Origin: Acidiphilium sp. 37-60-79 | GTDB lineage: Bacteria > Pseudomonadota > Alphaproteobacteria > Acetobacterales > Acetobacteraceae | NCBI GenBank assembly: GCA_002279355.1 | Contig: NCBV01000009.1 | Coordinates: 50,897 to 114,896 of the forward strand | DNA length: 64,000 nt | Reading direction: 5' to 3' | Shown: positions 1-8,615 of the stretch, one piece after another | Numbering within the stretch: the stretch's first letter is position 1 | Layout of the letters: each line of letters opens with the position of its first letter | The notes under the pieces: model-generated | Told to the model about the DNA's origin: nothing | The model's input: only the letters and a program-made list of their open reading frames with translations | The model's database searches: none | Position numbers and translations under genes: made by a program

Positions 1-355
1 ATTTGGCGTCCGATCCGGCGCGCCGGACGGCGATAAATAACGCCTCGGCATCCGACCAAATGGGCACGCCGCGCGCCAGGATCGCCGTTGCCTGCGGATG
101 AGGTTTTGGCAGGCGATGCGGAATGCCGGGCGATAAAATTAGCGCGGTCAAAGACGCTGTGTGCGCAGGCAGCGCAACCCGCAACCCCTCGCGCGCGGCC
201 GCCGCACGCGCATCCGGTTGGTCATCCCAAACCGTGACCACCGCACCCATCGCGCGCAATGCGAGCGCCGCAGGTAGCCCATTCCGCCCCAAACCAAGCA
301 CAGCAAACACTTCGCCGGCGAACACGGCAGGCCAATCATGGGTTCTCGCGGTCAT
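1..355 (-). CDS. murD: UDP-N-acetylmuramoyl-L-alanine--D-glutamate ligase, N-terminal part (cut by window edge)
   Basis: Cytoplasmic Mur ligase that adds D-glutamate to UDP-MurNAc-L-Ala during peptidoglycan precursor synthesis. Only the first 118 codons lie inside; the frame stays open to base 1, so the gene continues beyond the left edge. The ATG at 355 shares bases with the mraY stop (ATGA), which fixes the start. The visible part has the nucleotide-fold motif GLGRNG at residues 21-26 and SPGIP at residues 75-79, both typical of the MurD N-terminal UDP-binding domain. It is the last visible gene of the dcw cluster. The identity rests on these motifs and on gene order; the ATP-binding and ligase domains are not in view. 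Confidence 0.9.
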   Translation of the reverse strand, partial: MTARTHDWPAVFAGEVFAVLGLGRNGLPAALALRAMGAVVTVWDDQPDARAAAAREGLRVALPAHTASLTALILSPGIPHRLPKPHPQATAILARGVPIWSDAEALFIAVRRAGSDAK

Positions 356-1440
356 CGGATTTTCAGGGTCGAAAGACCCACTAACGCAAGGATCATGGCA
401 ATAATCCAAAACCGGATCACGATCGTTGGCTCCGCCCACCCTTTTTTCTCAAAGTGATGATGCAGTGGTGCCATTAAAAACACCCGTTTGCCGGTCCGCT
501 TATACCAAAACACCTGCACGATAACCGAAACAGTCTCAACGACGAATAAGCCACCAACGATTCCCAAAACAATTTCATTCTTGGTGGCAACAGCGACGGA
601 TCCCAGAGCGCCACCGAGCGCGAGTGAGCCGGTATCGCCCATAAACACTGCTGCTGGCGGCGCATTGAACCACAGAAACCCGAGACCTGAGCCAATTAAA
701 GCCGCACAAAATACAGCGAGTTCGCCCGCGCCAGGCACAAAATTGATCTGCAAATAATGTGCAAAAATCCGATTGCCGACCAAATAAGCAATTAATGCAA
801 ATGCCCCCGCTGCGATGATCGTTGGTACAATCGCGAGACCATCAAGCCCATCGGTCAAATTCACTGCGTTCGATGCGCCGACCATGACAAACATCGCGAA
901 AATCGGGAAAGCGATCCCAAGCCCGATCAATAAATGTTTGAACACCGGAACCGCGAGATCATTCGCAATGCCAAACGGCATTAAGCGTGTGATCCAAATA
1001 GCGGCCCCAAGGCCAATGGCGGCTTGAACGACCAGTTTCACCCGACCAGCGACGCCTTTGGTGTTACGTCGGGTGAGCTTTAGAAAATCATCGACGAACC
1101 CGAGGGTTCCATAGCCAAGCGTTACAAATAGCACAGCCCAAACATAGCCATTTTCCAAATCCGCCCATAGCAAGGTCGAGACAGTGAGTGCAATCAAAAT
1201 CAACACACCACCCATTGTGGGCGTGCCCTTTTTCTCGATCAGGTGGCGCTCCGGTCCGTCGCTGCGAATGGGCTGACCGTTTCGCTGTAGAGATTTGAGC
1301 CAAGCAATCAGCTTCGGTCCAGAAATAAAACTAACAATGAGTGACGTGAGTCCAGCTCCGCCAGCCCGGAACGTAATGTACCGAAACAAATTTAGCACGT
1401 GAAATGCTGCAACATGGGGCAATAGCAAGGAATATAACAT
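352..1440 (-). CDS. mraY: phospho-N-acetylmuramoyl-pentapeptide transferase (lipid I synthase)
   Basis: Integral inner-membrane enzyme that moves phospho-MurNAc-pentapeptide from UDP to undecaprenyl phosphate, giving lipid I. The 362-residue product is of normal family length and is almost wholly hydrophobic helices. Family signatures are present: the acidic VDDFLK motif near residue 117, NLTDGLDGL near residue 194, and the histidine-rich LHHHFE loop near residue 327. The start ATG at 1440 overlaps the murF stop by one base (TAATG), and its stop overlaps the murD start, so all three are probably translationally coupled. No sign of truncation. Confidence 0.97.
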   Translation of the reverse strand: MLYSLLLPHVAAFHVLNLFRYITFRAGGAGLTSLIVSFISGPKLIAWLKSLQRNGQPIRSDGPERHLIEKKGTPTMGGVLILIALTVSTLLWADLENGYVWAVLFVTLGYGTLGFVDDFLKLTRRNTKGVAGRVKLVVQAAIGLGAAIWITRLMPFGIANDLAVPVFKHLLIGLGIAFPIFAMFVMVGASNAVNLTDGLDGLAIVPTIIAAGAFALIAYLVGNRIFAHYLQINFVPGAGELAVFCAALIGSGLGFLWFNAPPAAVFMGDTGSLALGGALGSVAVATKNEIVLGIVGGLFVVETVSVIVQVFWYKRTGKRVFLMAPLHHHFEKKGWAEPTIVIRFWIIAMILALVGLSTLKIR

Positions 1441-2801
1441 TAGTTCTGCCCTGCCAGCGCTGCGATAATCGTCCGCATGGCGCTTCCATGGCTGCCTTTG
1501 ACCAATACCACATCACCATCGCGCAAGGCAGAGCAGACCAACGGGGCAAGCTGTGCCGCATTCACCGCCCAGGCGCCTTGCCGATCAGGGGGCAAAGCGT
1601 CAAACATGATGCGCATCTCCGGGCCGCAGGTAAAAACTAAATCGGCTTGTGCAGCAACGGGTTCCGCCAACGCGAGATGTTCATCTTCAGAAAAATCGCC
1701 GAGTTCTAGCATATCGCCGAGTACAACCACATGCCGCCCACTCTGTAGAGCTAGAACGTCTAACGCGGCGCGCACCGAAGCCCCCGAGGCGTTATAACTC
1801 TCATCGAGAATGGTAATATCTAACCCACTGCGCTCAAGTTTTAGCTTTGCGCCGCGACCACCAAGGGGAGCGAAGCCATCCAATGACGCGGCGGCTTCGA
1901 TGATGTCCAAATCCAACGCCGCCGCCGCCGCCAGGGCGGCAAGAGCATTCTGCGCCATATGGCGTCCTGGCGCTTGCAGTCGGCAGCGCACTACAGTTCC
2001 CAAAATCCGAGCCGTGATATCAATCCCTTCGGCGTCGCTCTCGGCCTCAAGTAATCGCGCCTCGTCGGCAATATCCGTGCCAAAGGTTATCACCCTCATG
2101 GTTGGATCAACACGACGCTTCATGATCGGCAAAAATGGCCCGCGCGGCAGCACTGCCGTGCCATAAGGCAGGAGGCCGGTCATTAAATCGGCCTTTTCTT
2201 CCGCAATCGCTTCGAGCGATCCCATGGCGCCAATGTGGGTCGCGGCAATCGTTGTGATGATTCCAACATGGGGTCGGCTGATCCGCGCCAAGGGGGCAAT
2301 CTCTCCCGGGTGGTTCATCCCGATCTCCAACACGGCAAACACTGCATCACGCGGCATTCTAGCCAGTGTCAGTGGCACGCCGATGTGATTATTATGCGAT
2401 GCATCGGCAGCATGAGTGAGACCGAATGAGGCGAAAATGCGCCGCAGCATCTCTTTGGTTGTTGATTTGCCTACGCTGCCGGTCACAGCAGCGATTTTCG
2501 CGGATGATCGAGTCCGCGCGAATTCACCCAATCGTCCCAATGCGGCCAGTGTATCGGGCACCTGCAACAAAGCTTGACCAGGATCAATGTTGTGCCGCGA
2601 CACAACGGCACCAGCGGCACCATTGGAGAAGGCGGCGGGAACGAAATCATGACCGTCGCGCTGATCTTGCAACGCGAAAAATATGTCTCCAACATTCAAT
2701 GTTCGAGAATCAATCGCGATCCCGTCGGCGTCGAATCGAGGTCCAACGAAGGACCCATTCGTAGCAATTTGAAGCTCATCCGCCGTCCATAACGCGTTCA
2801 T
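1440..2801 (-). CDS. murF: UDP-N-acetylmuramoyl-tripeptide--D-alanyl-D-alanine ligase
   Basis: ATP-dependent cytoplasmic ligase that adds D-Ala-D-Ala to UDP-MurNAc-tripeptide, completing the pentapeptide precursor. The 453-residue protein has the usual three-domain length. The P-loop [12 protein letters not shown] lies near residues 106-117 and the conserved [11 protein letters not shown] region follows near residue 141. The ATG at 2801 overlaps the murE stop (ATGA) and the gene ends one base into mraY. Position between murE and mraY is the classical dcw order. Confidence 0.96.
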   Translation of the reverse strand: MNALWTADELQIATNGSFVGPRFDADGIAIDSRTLNVGDIFFALQDQRDGHDFVPAAFSNGAAGAVVSRHNIDPGQALLQVPDTLAALGRLGEFARTRSSAKIAAVTGSVGKSTTKEMLRRIFASFGLTHAADASHNNHIGVPLTLARMPRDAVFAVLEIGMNHPGEIAPLARISRPHVGIITTIAATHIGAMGSLEAIAEEKADLMTGLLPYGTAVLPRGPFLPIMKRRVDPTMRVITFGTDIADEARLLEAESDAEGIDITARILGTVVRCRLQAPGRHMAQNALAALAAAAALDLDIIEAAASLDGFAPLGGRGAKLKLERSGLDITILDESYNASGASVRAALDVLALQSGRHVVVLGDMLELGDFSEDEHLALAEPVAAQADLVFTCGPEMRIMFDALPPDRQGAWAVNAAQLAPLVCSALRDGDVVLVKGSHGSAMRTIIAALAGQN

Positions 2802-4252
2802 CCAACCAGCTCCGTAATCACCGCAGCATCGTCGAACGGGATCACCGTGCGGCCAATAATCTGCCCCTGCTCATGGCCTTTGCCAGCCACCACAACCACA
2901 TCTCCTGACTGCGCAAGGCTGAGCGCCTCCGCAATCGCGCGACGGCGATCAGCCAGCTCCAAGCAAGCCGGGCAAGCAGCCTTGATCGCCGCGCGGATCA
3001 AGGCCGGATTTTCATTTCTTGGATTATCATCGGTGATCACTGCCAGATCAGCGAGGCGCGCAGCGACCGCCCCCATCAATGGGCGCTTGCCCGCATCCCG
3101 ATCCCCACCGGCCCCGAACACCAATATTAAGCGGCCAGCCGTGTGCGGCCGTAATGCGGCAAGAAGTCTCTCGAGCGCATCGGGCGTGTGGGCATAGTCG
3201 ACATAGACGGCGGCGCCATTCGGTAAGCTATTGATCCATTGCAGTCGACCGCGCACAGGCCGCAAGCCCGAAATATAGTCGAGCGCACTGTCAATGCCGA
3301 TCGCCCGTGACAGCACGGCGGCTAATAACGCGTTATCTGCCTGAAACCGACCGACCAACGGCAGTTCAATCTCACGCCGAATACCATCGATCGCGATGTG
3401 CAAAATTTGACCTTGCGGCGTTGGTGTCGCTCCGATGATATCGACAGCGGAGCCGTTTGGTCCAACAGTCATCAGCTCAAGCTGACGCGCTTTGGTGATA
3501 GCCTGCAACGATGTCAACGTATCAGACTCTAAATCGCTCATCGCGATAACCGGTGCGCCGCTGGGGAGAAGAGCCTCGAACAGGTGCAATTTAGCCGCCC
3601 GATACGCCGCCATATCTCCATGGTAATCGAGATGATCGCGGGTTAAATTCGTGAACGCAGCGCCAGCAATTGTTATACCGTCGAGGCGTCGCTGCGCCAA
3701 GCCGTGGGACGATGCTTCTAGCGCTACGTCATCGATCCCGGCGGCGCGCAATCGTGCTAATTGGTTGGCTAGCACGACGGGATCAGGCGTGGTCAAACTT
3801 TCTGTGTTAGAAAAACCTGAGGCAATCAGACCAAGCGTTCCGAGTGACGCTGCTTTACGGCCATCGGCTTGACTGATCTGGCGCAGAAAATCCACGGTTG
3901 AGCTTTTGCCGTTCGTGCCCGTTACCGCCAAGATCCTGCGCGGCATCGGCCCCGCTAAATGAGCGGCAATTTCCGCAAGGCGCTTGCGAGGATCGGGATC
4001 GAGCAAGAGTGGGCGCGGTGGTGTGCCAGGAGGCCAAGGCGTCCCTAACGGTGCCAAGATCGCTGCCGCGCCTTGCGCCACTGCGGCGGCAATAAAGTCG
4101 CGTCCATCGGCCCGCATCCCGGGCAACGCGGCAAAAATCATTTTTGGTCGGACCAGCCGACTATCTGCGGTAATGCCGATAACATCGATATCAGCACCCA
4201 GCCGCCACGTCGGTGGCGTGCCATCCAATCGCGTCGCCAGGCGAGTCATCAT
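2798..4252 (-). CDS. murE: UDP-N-acetylmuramoyl-tripeptide synthetase (meso-DAP type)
   Basis: Adds the third amino acid to UDP-MurNAc-L-Ala-D-Glu. The DDNPR motif in the C-terminal domain is the signature of enzymes that use meso-diaminopimelate, so this cell wall is probably DAP-type. The P-loop TGTNGKSSTVDF is present. The frame is open up to 4417, but that part lies inside ftsI. I place the start at the ATG at 4252 (a second ATG follows at 4249), one base after the ftsI stop and just behind a purine-rich GGGGGATGA stretch, giving 484 residues, the normal size. It is the only junction of the visible cluster without a direct stop/start overlap. Confidence 0.94.
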   Translation of the reverse strand: MMTRLATRLDGTPPTWRLGADIDVIGITADSRLVRPKMIFAALPGMRADGRDFIAAAVAQGAAAILAPLGTPWPPGTPPRPLLLDPDPRKRLAEIAAHLAGPMPRRILAVTGTNGKSSTVDFLRQISQADGRKAASLGTLGLIASGFSNTESLTTPDPVVLANQLARLRAAGIDDVALEASSHGLAQRRLDGITIAGAAFTNLTRDHLDYHGDMAAYRAAKLHLFEALLPSGAPVIAMSDLESDTLTSLQAITKARQLELMTVGPNGSAVDIIGATPTPQGQILHIAIDGIRREIELPLVGRFQADNALLAAVLSRAIGIDSALDYISGLRPVRGRLQWINSLPNGAAVYVDYAHTPDALERLLAALRPHTAGRLILVFGAGGDRDAGKRPLMGAVAARLADLAVITDDNPRNENPALIRAAIKAACPACLELADRRRAIAEALSLAQSGDVVVVAGKGHEQGQIIGRTVIPFDDAAVITELVG

Positions 4253-4253
4253 T

Positions 4254-6206
4254 TCATCCCCCCGCACGCGTTGCGACCTTGGCTTTGGGCGGTTTCTCGC
4301 CCGCCAATTGATAGGCATATTTGCTGGCACCCGGCGGAAACGGATGCCCAGGACCCAACGCCCAATAGCCATGAGGGGGTGACGGATCGAGCGGAATTGA
4401 TAACTTGGCTTGGGCATTGGCTAGAGCCGTGCCACTAAGTGGCATAATTCCGAGCATTGGCCCAATGCGTGCAATAATCCGCGCAACTGCGGGCGCGGCC
4501 ACATAACCACCTGTGGTAAAACCATGACAAAATGGCATCATCTTTGGCGTCGCATGCGGCTGCAGCACCAACACATAAACCACATAGCGCGGGTTATTCA
4601 TCGGAAATGACGCCATGAATGAGGCATTATTCAGATGCTGGCGATAGCGCCCATTGCGCCCGACGACTTGCGCTGTGCCCGTTTTACCGCCAACCAGATA
4701 ACCGGGCACGCGGGCATAGACACCCGTGCCATCGGGCGCAACCACCACGTTACGCATCATCTGACGCATCGTTAGGGATGTCGAGCGTTTCATCACCCGC
4801 ACCCCAACCGGTGCGGGCACGCCAGGCTGCGCGGCAAGCAAGGTCGGAGGATAGTATGTCCCGCCGTTCACAACGGGTACAACTGCGGAAATGAGTTGGA
4901 GCGGGGACATCGCAATGCCGTTACCAAAACTCACGGTCATCGTCGTGAGCAATTTCCAATCGGCTTTACGATGATAAATGGCTGGTTGCGCTTCGGGTAA
5001 CTGCACCGGTGGTTTCTTGAAAAACCCCAATTTTCGCAGCCACGCCCGCTGAATTCTGGGGCCAAGAATCGTAGCAATTCGCGAGGCCCCAATATTGGAT
5101 GAAACGGCCAAAATATGCGGCACCGCCAGCCATGTGTGAACCGGCTCGAAATCGGTAACGGTAAAGCCGGCAACATGCAGCGGATGGGTGGTATCAAACC
5201 GATCCCATGGATGGATCTTGCCGGAATTCAGCGCCATTGATAGGGTCATCAGCTTAAATACGCTGCCCGGTTCGTAATCACCTGACACACACCGGTTGAA
5301 TCGCGCGTCAGCCGGTGCGGTGCCAAGCTGATTGGCGTTGAAGTCAGGCACGCTCGCCATTGCCAAAATGCGACCGGATCTTGCGGATATCACGATGCCA
5401 CAGGCGCCTTTGGCATTGTAATCGCGCATCGCCCGCAAAATTTCCTTGCGCACAATGCCCTCGGCACCGATGTCAATCGAAAGTTGCAACGGCGTCGCTT
5501 GGCTTTGGGCAAGGCGCTGGTCAAAATACGCTTCCACACCCGCAATTCCGCGCTGATCGGGCGTCACACCGCCGAGAATATGCGCCGCCAAGTCACCCTC
5601 AGGATAGTGCCGATGCGGTGTGTTTTGGAAATTCACCCCGGGTATCCCAAGACGGTTGATCGCGAGTTCCTGAGCTGCGGTAATGGTCCGATCGATATAG
5701 ACAAATTGCTTGGTTTGGTCGCTGAGTTTATGAACAAGCCTTGCCTGATCGAGCGCCGGAATGAGCCGGGTGATGGCGCTCGCGACGCGCCGAGGATGGG
5801 CAATCTGCTGGGGATCGGCATAAACCGCAGCGCCGGGCAGCGAAACTGCCAGGATAACGCCATTCCGATCGGTAATTTCCGCCCGCGTCGGCAATGGCGG
5901 TGTGACCGACGCAGGCGGCGGCTGCAGCGCTGCAATTGCCGCCTTGTTGGGCTTGAGCGGCGCAATAACAGTTGCCAACACCAGCTTGCCGGCCAACAAG
6001 GCAAAGAGAAGCGAAAATGCTAAACCGCCCCATTTGGCCCGGCTGCGCAACACGACCATTGCCGCGCGGCCAGCAAGATCAGGCGCGGTAACCCGCACAT
6101 GCTCCATACGCGGTGTGGCGTCTTGCTCCGGCGCTCCTTTGCGGCGTGCGGCATGGCGCCCGCCGAGCCGTGTCGGCAGACCGTTCGGCGCGGGGATATC
6201 ACTCAT
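4254..6206 (-). CDS. ftsI: division-specific peptidoglycan transpeptidase, penicillin-binding protein 3
   Basis: Septal D,D-transpeptidase that cross-links peptidoglycan at the division site, anchored in the inner membrane. The 650-residue product has a basic cytoplasmic N-terminus of about 55 residues, one transmembrane segment near residues 57-80, the dimerisation domain, and a transpeptidase domain. The three penicillin-binding motifs are visible: SVFK (active Ser315), SSN around residue 374, and KTGT starting at Lys508. The start ATG at 6206 overlaps the ftsL stop (ATGA). The cytoplasmic tail is longer than in enterobacterial FtsI but otherwise ordinary. Confidence 0.96.
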   Translation of the reverse strand: MSDIPAPNGLPTRLGGRHAARRKGAPEQDATPRMEHVRVTAPDLAGRAAMVVLRSRAKWGGLAFSLLFALLAGKLVLATVIAPLKPNKAAIAALQPPPASVTPPLPTRAEITDRNGVILAVSLPGAAVYADPQQIAHPRRVASAITRLIPALDQARLVHKLSDQTKQFVYIDRTITAAQELAINRLGIPGVNFQNTPHRHYPEGDLAAHILGGVTPDQRGIAGVEAYFDQRLAQSQATPLQLSIDIGAEGIVRKEILRAMRDYNAKGACGIVISARSGRILAMASVPDFNANQLGTAPADARFNRCVSGDYEPGSVFKLMTLSMALNSGKIHPWDRFDTTHPLHVAGFTVTDFEPVHTWLAVPHILAVSSNIGASRIATILGPRIQRAWLRKLGFFKKPPVQLPEAQPAIYHRKADWKLLTTMTVSFGNGIAMSPLQLISAVVPVVNGGTYYPPTLLAAQPGVPAPVGVRVMKRSTSLTMRQMMRNVVVAPDGTGVYARVPGYLVGGKTGTAQVVGRNGRYRQHLNNASFMASFPMNNPRYVVYVLVLQPHATPKMMPFCHGFTTGGYVAAPAVARIIARIGPMLGIMPLSGTALANAQAKLSIPLDPSPPHGYWALGPGHPFPPGASKYAYQLAGEKPPKAKVATRAGG

Positions 6207-6904
6207 GGCGCAGCGCCGCCCGATGCTGACGACAGCGGCTGTGGCGGCGGCAGATCTGCGCCATAACCCCCAAATACTGAGCCTGAACCTTGCGGATGAG
6301 CGGATTCGGCGGTGATGCTCATCACCCGCGCGCCCATCGGGTGCACGGCTCGATTGACATCTGGCTGAGGTGTTTCAGCAGGGAGCCGCTGCACGGGAAT
6401 CGGGCGCCGTCGGGCGGAGCGGATGATAGGTCGGTGCGCTGACGGCGGCACGATATGCGCGACTTGCCGCAATTTTGGCTTGGGGCGTGATCGCGGTGGC
6501 GGTGCAATCGCTGCCGCCAGATCGGCCTTTGCCGGTGCGGCAACTGGTGGCGCGGATTGCGCATTGTCGGCCAGCAACGCTGGTGGTGGTGCCGCACGAC
6601 CGGGTGGCGCGCTCCCAGCCGGCGGCAAGGCAGCGGCAAGCTGTTGCCATGAGACGAGTTGGCTGGGCGCCATCGGCTTAAGTTGCGGCAGAAATTGGTG
6701 CGACAGTTTAGCAAGGCGGTTCGGATCGTTCTCCTGCGCCCAGGTCGCGCGCAGCACCACCAGCTTTTGCTGAGCACGCTGAATTTTTTGGTTCACCGCA
6801 GCAATTTTGTGCTCAAGCGCTTCGGTATTGTGCTTGACCGTGAACATCCAAGCCCCTGCCGCAATCGTGATCACGCCCAGCACAATGTTCACCGACCGAA
6901 TCAT
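6203..6904 (-). CDS. ftsL: FtsL-like cell-division protein with a long proline-rich tail
   Basis: Small bitopic divisome protein that, with FtsB and FtsQ, activates FtsWI. Identity comes mainly from position between rsmH and ftsI and from architecture: a very short cytoplasmic start, one transmembrane segment at about residues 5-23, then a predicted coiled coil ([20 protein letters not shown] region, residues 28-55). FtsL proteins are usually near 100-130 residues; this one has 233, because a Pro/Ala/Arg-rich, apparently disordered segment of over 100 residues follows the coiled coil. The ATG at 6904 overlaps the rsmH stop and the stop overlaps the ftsI start, which supports the frame across the tail. 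Confidence 0.8.
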   Translation of the reverse strand: MIRSVNIVLGVITIAAGAWMFTVKHNTEALEHKIAAVNQKIQRAQQKLVVLRATWAQENDPNRLAKLSHQFLPQLKPMAPSQLVSWQQLAAALPPAGSAPPGRAAPPPALLADNAQSAPPVAAPAKADLAAAIAPPPRSRPKPKLRQVAHIVPPSAHRPIIRSARRRPIPVQRLPAETPQPDVNRAVHPMGARVMSITAESAHPQGSGSVFGGYGADLPPPQPLSSASGGAAP

Positions 6905-7836
6905 GCAGCCACCCGCTCGATCGCGCGCAACCGGGCAGAGCGGGCGCGGGGATTGGCGCGCGTTTCGGCTTCGCTCGGGGTCATCACACCTTTGGTGAGC
7001 AAGCGAAACTGCGCTTTGCCGCGGCCATGATCGCTGACTGGCTCATGGCGTGATGGCTGTGCGGTGCGTCCCGCCGCATGCGCCATGAATTGCTTCGCGA
7101 TCCGGTCTTCCAGCGAATGGAATGACACCACCACCAGTCGGCCACCCGACACTAACAATTTGACTGCCGCCGCGAGCCCTTTTTCGATTTCGGCGAGTTC
7201 CTGATTAACCTCGATACGCAGCGCCTGGAAGCTGCGCGTCGCGGGGTCAATGCCTGACTTATCTGGGCGCACGACCGAGCGGATCACCCGCGCGAGATCG
7301 AACGTAGTTTCAAATTTCTGCACCACACGTCGAGCAGCAATCGCTGCGGCAATCCGGCGCGAGGCACGCTCCTCACCGAACTGATACAGAATATCAGCTA
7401 AGGTCTCGGCGCTGGCGTGATTGACGATGTCGGCGGCAGTCGGACCCTCGCTACCCATCCGCATATCGAGCGGACCATCAGTGCGGAATGAAAACCCCCG
7501 TGCCGGATCATCGATTTGATAGGATGACACGCCAAAATCGAACACGGCACCGTCGAGCGACGCAACACCAGCGGCGTCAAGGAGCGACAGCGCATCGCCG
7601 AACCGACCTTCGATCAAATGCAACCGATCAGGAAAACGCTGCGCCAGGGCTGCACCGCGTGCTATGGCCGCCGGATCGCGGTCGATCGCCCAGACCGTGC
7701 AGGGCGCGGCACTCAGAATCGATTCGGTATAGCCACCGCCGCCAAATGTACCATCAAGATATCGCCCACCGGCGCGCGGTGCGAGCAGCATCATGGCCTC
7801 GTCGCGCATCACTGGAATATGCGTGAAGCCGCTCAT
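6901..7836 (-). CDS. rsmH: 16S rRNA (cytosine(1402)-N(4))-methyltransferase
   Basis: S-adenosylmethionine-dependent methyltransferase (formerly MraW) that modifies C1402 in the ribosomal P site. The 311-residue length is typical. The N-terminus carries HIPVM and the SAM loop [11 protein letters not shown] at about residues 28-38; the [11 protein letters not shown] motif near residue 242 and [10 protein letters not shown] near the C-terminus are family hallmarks. The start at 7836 overlaps the mraZ stop (ATGA) and the stop overlaps the ftsL start. Second gene of the dcw operon. Confidence 0.97.
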   Translation of the reverse strand: MSGFTHIPVMRDEAMMLLAPRAGGRYLDGTFGGGGYTESILSAAPCTVWAIDRDPAAIARGAALAQRFPDRLHLIEGRFGDALSLLDAAGVASLDGAVFDFGVSSYQIDDPARGFSFRTDGPLDMRMGSEGPTAADIVNHASAETLADILYQFGEERASRRIAAAIAARRVVQKFETTFDLARVIRSVVRPDKSGIDPATRSFQALRIEVNQELAEIEKGLAAAVKLLVSGGRLVVVSFHSLEDRIAKQFMAHAAGRTAQPSRHEPVSDHGRGKAQFRLLTKGVMTPSEAETRANPRARSARLRAIERVAA

Positions 7837-8306
7837 GCGATGGGTCCGGGCGGGAGGGTGAGGCCACGGGCGCGGGCCCGTTCGCGCGCCTCGGTGCGGC
7901 GGCGCTCAGCGGCGGCAGGCTCCCAGATTTGGAAAATCCGGCCCATACCCATGAACACCACGCTGTCGCTCAATCCAGCATGCGCGACTAAAGATTCGGG
8001 GAGCAAAATCCGGCCTTCTTTGTCGGCCTCCAGCGGAAACGCGTCAGCATAGAGCGAGGCGGCAAGATCATCATGGGCCTCGCTGAACAGGTCGATTTCC
8101 TGCATTTGTCGCTCAAGGGCCGCGAAAACCGGGGCAGGCCACGCTTCAATACAAGCATGTTTATGCGAAGGGCGTAGGATCAAGTTACTGCGGCCAGCAT
8201 CGTCGGCGGGAGCGGTTGCCCGCAAAGCAGCACGAAAGGGCGCAGGCACGGATACACGCCCCTTGGCGTCGAGTCGGTTCTGGTGGGTGCCGAGAAACTG
8301 GCTCAT
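7833..8306 (-). CDS. mraZ: MraZ, DNA-binding regulator of the dcw cluster
   Basis: AbrB-fold, ring-forming DNA-binding protein that in other bacteria represses its own operon. The 157-residue product contains the two SpoVT/AbrB-like MraZ halves: an N-terminal [14 protein letters not shown] motif and a second copy [13 protein letters not shown] near residue 95. The ATG at 8306 follows a GAGCCGG stretch that may serve as ribosome binding site. The C-terminal Arg-rich, Glu-rich tail is slightly longer than in E. coli. A 10-bp-spaced TGGG repeat array lies 88-121 bases upstream over a candidate promoter, as expected for autoregulation. Confidence 0.95.
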   Translation of the reverse strand: MSQFLGTHQNRLDAKGRVSVPAPFRAALRATAPADDAGRSNLILRPSHKHACIEAWPAPVFAALERQMQEIDLFSEAHDDLAASLYADAFPLEADKEGRILLPESLVAHAGLSDSVVFMGMGRIFQIWEPAAAERRRTEARERARARGLTLPPGPIA

Positions 8307-8392
8307 CCGGCTCTATTGTAACCTTTCGTCTCGCCTGTTTTGCCCCGCTCTTGGCGTATTGCGCGGCCCGGGTTCAGTCGAACTGGATTTTC

Positions 8393-8427
8393 ATGGGATA
8401 ACATGGGCAAATATGGGCGTCAAAGGG
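8393..8427 (+). promoter_or_regulatory. MraZ-box array (four 10-bp-spaced repeats)
   Basis: On the plus strand TGGG occurs at 8394, 8404 and 8414, followed by a degenerate AGGG at 8424, so four units sit on one face of the helix with a 10-bp period. MraZ in E. coli is known to bind repeats of TGGGN separated by 5-bp spacers upstream of mraZ; the spacing here is identical. The repeats are on the strand opposite to mraZ. Function as operator is inferred from motif, period and position over the promoter. Confidence 0.75.
8395..8423 (-). promoter_or_regulatory. candidate sigma70 promoter of the dcw operon
   Basis: Reading the minus strand, a -35-like TTGACG (8423 to 8418) is followed after exactly 17 bases by TATCCC (8400 to 8395), a weak -10. 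This would start transcription near 8388, about 80 bases before mraZ. The hexamers are interleaved with the TGGG repeats, so a repressor bound to the repeats would cover the promoter. The rest of the 309-base gap (8428-8615), between the promoter and the sppA stop, shows no gene or clear terminator. Confidence 0.55.
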
Positions 8428-8615
8428 ATTGCGCGTTTGATCGCTGTTTTTCTTGGGAAAACCATTAAAATTTGCCAAAATCGGCCTGATGAGACGATGT
8501 TGGCGTTTTGTTCTCAGCGATGATCGCATCAAAACAAGGGCGCATGACCCGCCCGATCGCACGTATAAAGCAAATGTAATTCCCGCGCTGCGCCTACAGC
8601 TGGCGGTGGCGCGGA

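Noticed and set aside
4253..4417. Upstream extension of murE inside ftsI
   Set aside because: It lies entirely within ftsI in another frame and lacks family similarity.
8580..8615. Possible terminator after sppA
   Set aside because: Only an imperfect GC inverted repeat and no U-tract; not strong enough to report.
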